Below, one piece after another: positions 11,518 through 24,956 of a DNA stretch of 64,000 nt; position 1 is the stretch's first letter; every line of letters begins with the position of its first letter. The translations under genes were made by a program, and so were the position numbers. The stretch lies in the NCBI GenBank assembly GCA_030272155.1, contig CP126191.1, forward strand, positions 9,446,501 to 9,510,500. Direction: 5' to 3'. Under the pieces are notes generated by a model, which ran no database searches, had not been told where the DNA came from, and worked only from the letters and a program-made list of their open reading frames with translations. The DNA is from Tetradesmus obliquus. Taxonomy: Eukaryota > Chlorophyta > Chlorophyceae > Sphaeropleales > Scenedesmaceae.

Positions 11518-14500
11518 TCACTTGCCGACTTCTGGCCGGCATTTATTGTCCCAGGCAGCACCCGCGGTGATGGTGCGACTGCACAGGCCGGGACAGTCGT
11601 CTCCAACGCACGATGACAGAGTCTGGTGCCCAAGTTGTGCAACTGTGTCGGCGCAGTCGTACTGGGTAGCGTTGAAGCATGCCGGCACGTCGCAGCCAGA
11701 CACCTGGCGGTCAGACACGTAGCATGTGCACAGGCCGACACTCCGGCAGTCTGCACGGCGGAGAGGTGCAGCACATGACAGCAGCGCCACATTGTTATGC
11801 ACTAACCTAGGGTGCAAGCGGTTGCTGCAGCAGCTTACATCAAGCCCATCTGCAACGTCAAGTGCTTCACCAGTCAATGGCCGCATTCAGGCTCTGCTCA
11901 TAACTGTGTTGTATCAACTACAGGTGATGTGAACTACTCACCAATGGCAGAGGGTTGCATGTGACTCCACCCAACCTAAACTTCCCACCTGAAAACGTCA
12001 GAGACCTGAGGTGCTTTCAAAGCAGTCAGAGTCCTACTGCCCTGACACCTGCAGATGTACTGACGTCACTCTGAAACGACCTTGGAGCCACTCGCAGCAG
12101 ATTTGCACGCATGCTCTTCGTATTGCGCAATACAACGCATGCCTTGTTCATACAAACACACCAGCCAGCTAACTCACTGCCAAGAACACAAAGCCTTGTG
12201 TGATACTCACATCTGCTGGAGTTTGTGAGGACCGGCGTGGGGCATGTCTTCCAGTTATCTGCAGTGCAGTCGTCTACCGGAGGTGCAGGTGACGGGGAGG
12301 GCGATGCAACTGGTGGCTTCGGCGATGGCGACGGTGTTGCTGGAGGCGGCGAGGGCGACGCAGCTGGCGGCATCGGGGATGGTGATGATGGAGGCGGCGG
12401 GTTAGGGCTTGGGGAGCTTGGTGGTGTGACGGGCACGTCTGGGGAGCAGTCGGGGCCTCCACCCTTGCGCACGCAGTCTTCCCATTCCTGAAATCACAAT
12501 GGCGGGCAAGAAGGAGTATGCATGATTCATGCAGCATGAAGAAGATCAGCGGTGATGTCAAACAGACCTACCAAACGGCTTTTGAAATGAGCACTGCCAA
12601 TTGGCAAGGCTGGTCAGCAGAGATGCGCACATACTTCGCGTTTGCAGCACTGCCACTGGAAGCACGTATGCGAGCATCATGATGTCGATGTACAACGATC
12701 CAAGAGTGGTGAGGCATGGCATGCTGCAGATTATGGGGCGTGACTGGTGAGGCGTGGCATGCAGCAGCTTGCATTAGTTCTTCTGGCACTTTGCCATGTG
12801 CAATGTGCCCATAATGGCACATTCGGCCGGGCGTGGTCGCGCACCGGTGTGGTGGGCATCTCCTGTTGCTTCCAGCACCAGCTGAACTTGAACCCGGTGA
12901 CGAGGTTGATCATGTCGGTGCTCACTTCATCGCCCTGGATCCCTGCAGATGTCATCATGGCATGATGCAGCAAGCATGGCATACGATGAGTTGAAGTCAC
13001 TTGGTTATTGTAAAGTTTGGGTTTGTTCACTGGAAGCTGAGCCAGCACGAATGGCTGCTTGCACTAGTGGATTGTGTTATCACAGAAACATTCTTATTGC
13101 CGTTGGTTTTGCCTGGTGTGCCATGAAGCGCGTGCTGAATATTGGCAGCACCAGCAACATAAGTATTGTTCACCACGTACATGTAGCAGCCAAGGAGCTT
13201 GTTGTTTGGGGATACATGTGATCCTAGGTAGGAGGACAACCTTGGTATGCATGGGCTTCCTAGCCTCTGCTTACCAGACACATCAATGTGGCAGAGCCAG
13301 GCGTCATGTCCTGAGTCCACTCCCAGGTTGACGCTGGTGTCAATCAAGCCATAGCCACCCTCGGGGGCGCTGCAACACAACATGTAAACAATAGCGGTAC
13401 AGCTAAGGGCGATGCGCTTGGCAGCAAAGGCCCGAACCAAAGAGAGTTGCATGAGATTGGCAACTGATGCAGCAGCGTATACTAAATTTTGCACAGCTGC
13501 TACAGGCTGGTGAATTGGGTGCTATCCTCTGGGTCAAACCAAGTCCAAACAGTGGCCATGAGCAAGCAAACACATTTTCTCCATCATCATGAAGGTTTCC
13601 GGCAAACCACAATTGTGCTTGCAAGCACTGACCTGGGGATGAATGTTTTGTCAATGCCGGCCCTGACTGCTTCAGGGGACCGGCTGGGGCCGCCCGGGGC
13701 GTCACCACACGTTTTGTTGAAGGCTGGCGTCACTGTCCAGTCTGTCTCATTCACGTTTGAAACGATGAAGGTGACGCCGCGCATCACAAAGCTCTTCTCG
13801 TTCACCTGTGAACACATGTGTGTACACCAGCATTGTAGTTATATACATATCACATGCAAAGCACACTGTGCTACAATGAAGTTCATGGTCCCCTGAACCT
13901 TCAACGCTTGCACAGAGAACAGAAACACACAGTGACTGTTGCGCCACGCATGCACTGCACCTAACTCAACCACAAGCATCTGTTTCAAGAAACACTTTTC
14001 AATTAACAAAACCACCGTGCATATTCTCAACCAAACAACCTCTGACTCCACAGCGGTGTGCTGGTGCACAACGTGACGGCTAGTCAAGGCAGCCCAAAGA
14101 TGATCACCATGCTGTTTGTGCTTGTCCAAGGTTTTGACTGCTTCCTTGACCCAGAAACGTCTGGTACTGCTGTACCTGATGCCACAGATGTAACACATCT
14201 ACACACTATTGGAAAGCACTCACATTGGTTTCTGGGTTGGGGTCGTTGTACACGTTGTCCAGATCGTGCACGCCGATAGCTCCAGTGATGAGCTGCCCGG
14301 GCCCAAGCTTGACCTCACACCAGGATATCCCAGTCGGCCCAACTTTGGTATCCCATTTGTGCATCAGCTCATAGGTCCGCATGTAATCAGGCGTGTTCAG
14401 CTGAGCCCCAGACGTGTAATTAACACCTGACAGAAGCAGAGCCATTCAAAGCACATCAGACAAAGTAAGCAACATCAGCTTTATGAGAATATTCAATCCA

Positions 14501-17500
14501 AGTTGGGGATTGGTTCGTCATCTTCTACATGTATTAGTGACGAAGCCACTTGCATCATGTACGTACACTTTCGAGGCACTGCCAAACGTGTCTGACAAAT
14601 GCTGACGCAAGCTATGCCGCAGCCAGGCTGCAGTCTTGACTCAGCTGCGATATACAGCACCAGCTCAGCTTCAGCGAAGTCTGCTTACCAACATAGATGA
14701 ATGCATGCATGCTGTCTCTTCCCAGGAAGCTGCAAAAGCATCAAGGGACACAACAGGCAGAAAAACATATCACTCATTGAGTTGACAATGCAGCTACAGC
14801 TCTGCGAACTGTTTGACAAAGTGCATATGGAGCAGGTGTCATTTTCAAGTGCATGCGCATGCCAAGGGCCACCGATGCTCAGCACAACCGTGCCAGCTGT
14901 AGCTTACGCAGTGTGCTGTGCATCAGGCAAGCTGTCCCTCTTATACATTTACGTACACTATTTTACTCAGCCTGAGTGCGGCGCCTTAGCTCGCATGCTA
15001 TATATAGTAAAACATATATATAGCGTGAGAGCCATACATATGTTTTAGTGTTGAATCACACAAATAAAGATTGAGTACAACTTTGTTGACATCAATAAGT
15101 TGCCCATCTTGATATGGCACATCATGACGGTATCCAACATGAGAGGCCATCAGATGGGCTGCAACGGTGCCATGGCGTGCTCACCCCATTGTGATGCCTG
15201 TGATGTTTCCAAGCCGTGCGTAGTCGAATGGGAACTTGCCACCAGCCGAAAACCCTTCAAGCTTGTCCTTGCTTGGTGTCAGGGCGTCCGGGTAGTTGAT
15301 GGGCGGCAAGTAGCGCTACAATCACACCAGGTAAGGCACACAACGCATGGTCAAAAAGGAAAATGATATTGTTGCATGTTGCTCACGCATGACCGTACGT
15401 GTGATACTCGACATCTATGTTGCGACAGTCCAGGCACAGTAAAAGTCAAAATGACTAGAACCATCATGTACCTTTTACGCATATCTCTGCTTGACCACGC
15501 CTGGATTGCATGCAATGCTCTACATACAATGCGCATGCAGGTTGGTCCTTGCCGGAGTCTGGGTAATATCCACAATGCCCACATAACCCCTCTGAAGTTC
15601 GAGGAGAGCGTCTTGCTTCTTACCCTGGTCTCATACTCGTGGCTCCCGTCGCCGCAATGCATGGGCCAGCTGCAGTGCATTACAAACAGTGGAGTTCAAC
15701 ACGGTAAGCATGACCGCTAACGATGCATTTGCTGGTCTGTCCAGTCTAAATGTGTGGAAGTGTACACTGGCAGTGCCATGATGAGATGAGCATTCCAAAC
15801 GTAAGGTTGGCAGTTGTTCGTGCCGCCGTATCTACTACAGTGATGCAGTTTTCCAACCGCAGTGCGTGCACTGCCATGATTGCGCCATGTGTGCACAACA
15901 TGACCTTGCGGTACCACACAACTAGTTGTCTGCTTCACTGCCAAATAACAGTAGGGCCCCAATCCCGGGCGAGAGTCGCTAAGCCGCCAGGCTGTAGGCT
16001 GAAACGAGGCAGCTTGCCAGGCCGTGACTCTTGCATAATATACATGCCATATTATGGCATACACAAGTGCAACGTTCGCCGTTGAACTCACGTGCCGTCG
16101 CCATTGGGCAGCTCGCTGTGCAGCAGCATACAAAATCAACACAGTATACAATGCAGGCAGACATAGATGTGTCAGTTGTCTTCGTTGTCACTGTGAGCGG
16201 CTCAACTGCTCAAAGGTGATGCATCATGAAGTGCACATGGCCGATATGCTAGCAGACAACTCATAATAGCTGAGCTGCAAACTACACTGTACCGCTGAGC
16301 GGAAGCATCACTTGGTGCCCTGCGCAATTAATTCTTGGTGCGCAGCACATGCTGTTCTATATGCCGTTCTGCAGGTTTGAGGAGCAATGCGCACTGTCAC
16401 AGTGCCACATTGTGGCACAGTGTGGTTCCCGGCTGAAAGTGATCCACAATTCTGTCAGTTGACATTAACTCACCAGTCACAGGTCCTCGTTGAAAAAGCA
16501 CTGTTTTCATGGTTGCATCCTTTAGCGTACCGCACCGACTCAGACACCTGCGACAACAATGTCCACACATAAACATCGTATACTACGCCACACAGTGAGC
16601 GGCTCTGCGGATTCGCTGCTTCTGGCGCAACCCCTGCTTCTGAAGTTCATCTAATGTTGTTGTGTGTATCTTGACTGTTTGTCTACCTTCTGTCCGTTCC
16701 ATCAAAGCCGGTTCAACTTGCCAATTGGCCAGTGGCCGAAACAATCCACGGGCTCAATCTCAATGCCAACAGCAGCAGTGACGGGTGCAACTTGCTGAGC
16801 CAAGCCGCTTGAATGATTGGGCAGGGCCCGGCATTCAATGCACAATACACCACATACACCCAACGTACCACTACATACATCAGGAGGCGACGGTACTTTC
16901 TTGAGCACAGGACACAGTAGGCTGCAGCCAATGCATGCAGCACCGGAGCTCACCCATTTGTTCTTGTCTGTAGGATAGATGTCGTCGAACACTGCCTTGC
17001 CGTTGACGAATGTGTTGTGACAAACGTCAAACTTGGCAAAAACAGAATCATCAGAGGGCACGGGCATGTAGCACTTGCGGTAGCGCGTCCTACGTGTGTG
17101 CAGAGCAGCGTGCAAAGAAGGGGAGCAGCATGTCATCGTGGCCCAGCAACATGTCATCGTGCCGGGCACGAGCGGCTCGGCGAGTGATGGGTTGGCAATG
17201 TGTCGTCCAGGTTGCAAGGTTTGCACTTCACCAGTGTACACGATTGACTGCATCACTGACAACAAAGTACAACCTGAACCTTCCAGAATGGGAGAGATGA
17301 GCACATCATTCATGAATCATGCATGTGACAAATACGTACTTGCACATACATTTATCGCATGACGTGGCACGAGAGGTGGCGCGCAGTGCCTGCCGGGACA
17401 TATGAAGATGTGCGCACATGCAGCACATCCAACGCACGCGCATGCGGCACATCCCTTGCGCGTGCAGGCCACCGTCATCAGTGATGACCCGAGTAACCCG

Positions 17501-20500
17501 CCTGTAAGCCTTACCCGGGGCCCGTACTTGCACTAGAAGGACAAGCTGTCATTGCAACATGTCGGTCACCGAGAATTAGATCTGTATCACAATGTCAGTC
17601 GGCTGGCAAACACATGCGTGCTGCCCGGTGGCAACAACCCTGCCCACAACCGGATGCAGTGACTTGCTCGAGGAGAGGCCCTCGCAAGGCTCCGTGTCAC
17701 ATACGATTCATACAGTGTAAAAGGTTCTGAGGCTGAGTCACCGGGATATTGGATATGGGCGTGCCTTTCTGTCAATCAGAATCAGTGTCAATGATCGCCA
17801 AGCTGACTGGCAGAGGCCCATCACTGGCATAATACTGCAACACAATGTGCAGGACACAAACATGCAGTTTCTCCGGAGTTGATGAACTGCTGAATGGTTC
17901 AAACCACAGTTGCACGTTAAGCTCTCGTGCTTTTACTTTGCTTTTACGTTGCCGACAGTGTCACGCACCAAGACAACAGACATGACTTACCATGCATCCA
18001 TGTTTATCTCCTTCCTTCTGTGGGCTGGTGTGCCACAACCGTTGAGATTGTAGTCCTTGGTTGCTTGGCTCAAGCATTGTGCCTGCCGGTCAGAGAAGAT
18101 AAACAATGCGGTGAATAGGCAGCCTGCGGCGTATAGTGGTCACACTTCGATTGTCTGCAGAGTCTGGCACTGCCGGGTTCACATCTTCAAATCACCGCCA
18201 AGTTCACATCCAAGAGTCACACATTTGCATAATGCGTGACACATATGGGTTCACATCGTCTTCATAAGCCACTGCCACAGCCAGGTTCGCATCCAGAAGT
18301 CACCGACTCAGTCAAGTTGCAAGTTGCATGGTGCGTTCAACTCATATGGGCCGGCAGCGTCTATACAATTAGTGTTGGCCACAAGCTGCCACTATAATTG
18401 TGGCATCGGCGGTTAGTCTCTCCCATTGGCCAATGGCACCGTACATTGCATGGTTGCTTAACAAATGGAAGCCTCCTGGAAAGGCTTCCTGTCATGTGCT
18501 CATCTGCAGCATCGCCTGACGATGTGATAATCTCACCTCCAGTCCAGCTGTGTCCAGCCCAGGACGACAAGCAGTGTTTTGATCCCTATTGCCCAGATAC
18601 TCGGCAAAGCTCATGCCGGAGTGGCAATGGCTGATGTCGTCGTTTGAGTAGCACCAGTTGTCCCTGCACGTGAGCAGCAGTGGGGCAGACAAAACATGAG
18701 CTTGTGAAAAAGGCGACAGGGTGCAAAGCAGGGGAGAGCACCTTGAAGGCAACATGTTTTCCCACAGTCTGCTGACATCAGAAACCCCCCTTGATTGGCA
18801 GCAACTTTGAGCAAGATACACAGCAGTCAGCAGCAGCTTTGCATTGAACATGGACAACATGACTCACCGATCACACAGGCGAGGGTAGTGCTGCGAGCAC
18901 TGGGTGTTTACACACTGGGTGCACAGGTAGTAAGGATCATCCTCACCGCCTGCATTGTGCGGCAGTGAAAGAAATCCCAACATAGATATGGCTGGCCAGC
19001 CGGCGTACAATGGCAGCGGCTGGGCATGTAGAGCAACTAGACCCCAAGGGTTACCAATATGTATGGGTCAGCCAGTGGGGCCTTGCCGCAAGACACAAAG
19101 GCAAGACTGGGGACAACTTTTAATACCCTCATGAGAGGAGAAGCGGCGTGGCAAGCTGGTGCATGTGGCAGATTTGAGCAGCGAGATGTAATGCAATGCA
19201 CCGAGAGTAATAGGACATAGGTTTGCGCAAAGTGCCAGTGGCAGCAAGCTTGCATGAGCCGCTCGGTGCATGAAGCACCCTTGTAGAACTTGCATGTGTG
19301 ACATATCCCGTGCCTCTGCATGTGGAGCCGCCGCCGGCTCACCTGCGTTGCCTGTATTGCAGGATCCTCCACCACCAGGGCCCACAGAGAGATCCGGCGT
19401 GCACTGCTGATCTCTCCACCAAGGTAAGCCCTGGAAAGTGCACGAGCCGCCGATGGGACCCACGTGTGCAACTTTCGTCTTCCACACAGGCGTGATGGCT
19501 GCCTTTGCAGTGGCATTCAGGGTGAGGTTGAACCTCAGGTCAGTGCCCCACAGGGCCCAAGTCCGGGCGGGAGCCGCAGCGCCTTCGAGGCTAGCGTACA
19601 GCAGGGGCGAAGTGATACCCCAGCGCACGGACTGCAGCCATGCAGCAGAGGGTGCATGTCACTGAACGGCATGTGCAATAGTCTTGAGGAGGCGTTTACG
19701 CACTTGGCCTCAGAACCTAGGGCTCTTTACTGATGCATGTGTTGGTTATGATGTAGCATATGATGAATCAGACCGGTACCTTTGTATCACTGGAAATAAC
19801 GGGGTTAGCTGGGTCAGCAGACTGACCGGCCTACCAATAGCTAGAAACTATTTTCAGCAACGGCAGGCTAGATAGCGCCGCACGAAGCCAACCCTAGGAT
19901 CCACTTTGGCGTCAACCCCAGCAAGCAAGCTAGCCATGCTCTGCTGGGCTAGGGTGTGAGGTTGCTAGGCTAGCTTGTGGGCTGGCAGCGCTGCTGCACG
20001 CCACCGTGACCAAGTTGGCTGCTCGCCTTGCAGGGCCGCCCTTCAGGCTCGCTGAACTTGGAAGTGTCACGTGCAGGGGGTGGCCCTAGCTTGAGTATGC
20101 TAGTGCACCAATGCACGGTCTGAGCAAGCAAGCTGAGTCTGAATCCCCTGTAGGCTGTGACCGTCGCCGCCGGCAGCGACACTGCTGCTGATGCAAGCTG
20201 TAAACACCAGTACTGCTGCTAATGCAGGCTGTGACAACGCTACTGCGTCTGTTTGCTAAGACGTCCACTCTTGCTCTGCGGGTCAACTGCTCAGCCGCTC
20301 TGAAGTTTGAAACTTTCTTGGAGTTGGTATGACAACGCCCACAGGATCATGTTATTAATATATTTTTGTCAACAACATTGTTGATGGCTGCACGCGCACT
20401 GAGCTCGGTGGTTGTCGATATGCTAGCTCCATTGGCATTTGATGCTCACCTGTGCGTAATAGACCATCCCGATTCGGCGAAACATGAGGAAGCGATGGTG

Positions 20501-23500
20501 CGGGTCGCCGCTGTCATCAATGCCTTGGAATGGCTGCATGCCACAGGACACCAGGAGAACCGGCAACATGTATTGGTGGCAATCGTGAATGGGCTGTGAA
20601 GCTGGTGCCGCACCGCGCACAACGTAATAGTGCATTGCAGGCCATGCATGTGTGTACATAGTACATACAACATAGGGCAACAGAGTAGCAAGATATGCGC
20701 GCATGCAGTGACACACTATGCCGCACTTCTCATGGCACCTGGAAAGTTTGAGCATGAAACTGAAAGTAGAAGTTCCTTGTGTGTCCCTAGAGTGCTCACC
20801 ATAACCAACTTGTTCTTTACTCCTCCGGGGTATGTGTCAGTCACGCACCAGCGCAACGCTTTGTTCTGGACAGTGTTGCCGCACTCAAAGGGTAAGCTGG
20901 CGCCTGTTTGTGTTCCATCCCAGTACCAAAACTGCAAGTCGTCATCTGTGCGGCGCTCAATCGACTGCGCAATGGCGGCGTCAATGTTGTCGCTGAGGGC
21001 CACAATGATCTTGCGCAGCTGCGAGTTGAGGCGGTAGTTGATGATGGGCGGCTTGTTGGCAGGCGTGGCTGTAAGGCCATCAGCCATCCACGCCTACAGC
21101 GCATTGCAGTAGACGCAACAAGCATAAAGGCCACTTGCCGCAAGCCAGGCTCGGGACGGCAAAATAGCATCGGCACAGCACAGGGTTACTAAACCATGGA
21201 ATGCAAGGGTGAACATTGGAAGAAGGGTGAGTGCGATGCGGCATCATGTATGCATGAATCGCTGGCATGCCCTTTTCAACACATGTCTGTGAACGACCAG
21301 CAGCCGGGCTAACGACAAAGTCATGTGATTGCCATGCTGTAACTGAATATGCACTCCATCTGACTTCTGAAGTGTGCACCACATGTTGCTGCTGAAGCAT
21401 GCACCAAATGCTGCTGCTAGCACGTGCAGCCCATGCTCTTTTGAAAGAGTTCAGAATCTGGGAGATGCTGTCCGACAATGTTGAAGCATGCAACTCATGC
21501 CGTTGCTGAAGCTTGCACGCCAGGCTGTGGCTGAAGCATGCACAACTCAGAAGCGCCCGAGACACATCATGGCTGATTGTTCCAAATTTGAACTATCTAC
21601 ATTAATGTTTCGGGAGCGGGGAACCGGGCAGCAGAGACATGGCTGTTCTGCTGTTAGACAGTGTTTAGGGGGCTCCCCGCCCTTCCCTTATGGTTGACAG
21701 ACACATCACGTTACAAGCCATGTCTGCATGCACCCAGCTGCCACTGGAAGGTCACGCACCCACTGGAACAGCAGCGGCAGAGCCAGCTGGCCAAATGCCA
21801 GAAGGTATGGGATGCGCCGCGCTGCTGCATAGTCCTTGATAGAAGGGTCGTTTGCAGGGAAAATTTTCTCCAGGGTGTTGGGGATGGTCGCGACCACCAG
21901 TGACTTCAGGCTGCAGTGAGTGCACGGGAAACGCAAAACCGCAGCAAACAGTGGTGACCAACAACGCAGTCTTGAACACAACGCTTGTCAGCACGTGTGT
22001 GCAGCTGCACATGTACGCACACATCAACAGAGGTCACAGTGGTGCAGCGCTCAACTTAGCAGGAGTCCTAGCAAAGCAGTCAACACATGACACAGTCGCT
22101 ACTGAGCGCTGCTAGCCGGCAGCGGGGGCGCAGCTGAGCCCCATGCCTGGGTTTTGACAAAGCAATATACTGTTCTATACTGTAGATAGTATGTACATGC
22201 ATTTCCAACATGCATGATGCAACAAGAGCGACTCGTGGCAGCAGGTTCTGCATAGTGGTGTCGCTGCTGCTGCTGCTGCCGATGCAGCTTAAAATCACAT
22301 GTGTTGTTTGTGACGATGCCATCTTGAAGCGAGAGTTACCATCTTGTAGGGACGCACAGGCTCTGCGCATGACGCATTTCAGCTGCAGCATGGGGCATGG
22401 CATGATGATAGCAACTGCACGTACCTGTTTGAAGTGCAAGGTTACATGTAGTGGCGTGGCAGCTGCATTATGACGTTATGAGCCTCACCTGTTGTAGAAG
22501 CCATCGTTTGGTAGGATGCACGAGCCACTTGCATTGTACTGGGCACACATTTCGGTGCCTACGTCCAGCTCATCAGTAGCCGACATGAACTCCTGCACGT
22601 CGTGACGTTAGGCGTCAACGTACTTGCATGATTCATCTAAGTTGGATTCGCCCGTTGGCATTGGATGCACGTGAATCTAGCCAACGCACAGTAAGACTGA
22701 GTGCTCTGAGCTTGTGGAGGTCTGCGACACTTGATATCTGTCACCCCCCCCCCCTTTTCTGCAAAATCAGCTGGATTCTTGCTGGACCCCATGAGCCTTG
22801 TCTGGCTCCTTTGTGGGTGGGCCTGTGGCCCTACTTTTGTAACTGGTAACTGGTAACTGGTGATATGGCATGTTGTGTTGAGCACAATTGGGATGTCACA
22901 TGAGTTGACAGACACATGCATGACAGCTCTGGGGTGGATGCCAAGCCACGCGCCCTGTTTGCAGCATGATGTGACAGTGATGGCTGTTGCATAAGACAAG
23001 CAAAGGATTTGTGTCTGAGTGCAGACCTTGTGGGCAAACTGAAGTCTGTGCGCGGTGCCAAGCTCATGTAGGCGAGCACAACACTGACTGCAACTCCTTT
23101 ACTCACCGAGCTCTGGCTCAATGCCTTGATGGCAGTTTCAATCTCAATGTTAGCAATGGCCTGCAAGCAATGATGGCACACAATATTGTGATTCACCTTA
23201 ACATGAGATGCACTGCACTGACATTGAACTCACATGTTGCTTGCTGCTGCAGCTGCAAAACACACACCACACAGACCCGAATCAAGGGGAAAATAATATC
23301 AAAGTAAGTGCGACAACATGCTATCCGTTGGTGTAGTTTGCACTTGAAGCAAGCTGTCGGTGAGGTGGGGTGCCTTCAAGGCACCCAAGGCTCCAGTGGA
23401 GCATCGCAGTAAGTCACTATCCCCTCACAAAATAAACCCAACTGCATATTGACAATAACGATAAAAATAATGTAAATATAATTAATAACCATAGTAAACA

Positions 23501-23644
23501 TTACAGTATGACTACTACGAATACACGCTAAATAAATGAATATGATTGTAATGTTGATAACTATTGCAATCATACAATATAATAATCAAACCAAATGCAA
23601 CAATCAAGGTTTATAAGCCTTCGAATAGTAATTGAATGATATTA

Positions 23645-23716
<72 letters not shown>

Positions 23717-24910
23717 CGAGCAGGCTACACCTTGCTTCACTTACCTCGCCGATTGATGCGTCGGTGTACAACGCAATGCTGGACAGCAGCTGCTGACCCA
23801 GCTTGTTTGTTGCGTCAATCACCTTCTGGTCTATGAGCTGCTTGACCTGAATGAGCATTTTATGGCAGCAATCGGTCTTGTGAATTGCTGAAAGCCGTCC
23901 CCTGCCAAGGCGTGCCTGCTTGCAAGATGCCTACAAGCCAACCGCAAACAATCTTGCACTGCACATAAGGCTTCTGTAATATTGTGACTGGCAGATGAGT
24001 GTCATACCAGCTAGCATGTCATGACAGCTGCATGCAAAGCACTGTCTTGCACATCTACTCCATCATGCAGCAATCTCAGACGCCGCATAGACAGTCCACA
24101 GCTACAGCACGCAGTCCCACAATGTGTGTGATTGGAACCCTCTAACGCCAGGCTGACCCGGTCAACTTGGCAGGTTCAGGCAATGTTTGGGGAAGATACT
24201 CAGCTTGTTGAGTGATATATGCGTTCTTGACAAGTCCAGCAGCACACCGTGCAATGAAACGTGTCATGGATTCTCAGCGCCTCACAGACTCACCTCGTCA
24301 AGAGTGATAGGCGGCGGCCCAGCCATGTCTGGCCAGAACAGAGCCATCAGCACGCTCACAACCGTGCCAAGCACGGGGAAGCCTATGTTCAGCAAAGCTG
24401 GCAATTTATCCACCAGTTTCTGCAAGAAGCATTAGCAGCAGCAACGGCAACAACAGCGGCAGCAATGGCGTCGGTAGTAGTAGCAGCAACAGCAGCACCC
24501 AGTATATGCTTGATTGGGTATCCAGCAGGCCGCCCAACTAAGCATAGTCACTCAGCGCAAGCGACTCCGCATTTTTGCAGGTGACCTTGTCACTTAGTTC
24601 AACTCGCTGCAGTGCCGTCTGCCTGCACATATGCGCATGCATGCGTGGACCGCTGCACTGGCGAAGCAAGCTGGTCTACCACGTGATGGCCCAACACACA
24701 GATGATATGCATATAGTGTAAATTGCGCCGTTCACCTTGGCCAACTTTCCGAGCACATCACTGAAGAGTTTAGCACATGGCTCCTTTGAAACGCAGCCCA
24801 GGACAAAGTCTGCTAACTGCAGGGTCCAGCACGGCAGGTGGTGTTTGCACACACAAGATCACCGTGACGACAGTTGTGCCAAACAGTTTGGCAGCCAAAA
24901 CGGATGTAGC

Positions 24911-24956
<46 letters not shown>

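Noticed and set aside
17587-17775. Possible extra exon between 17089 and 17991 of the endotoxin-like gene
   Set aside because: The exon ending at 17991 and the one starting at 17089 already join in correct phase, and the candidate lacks a usable donor.
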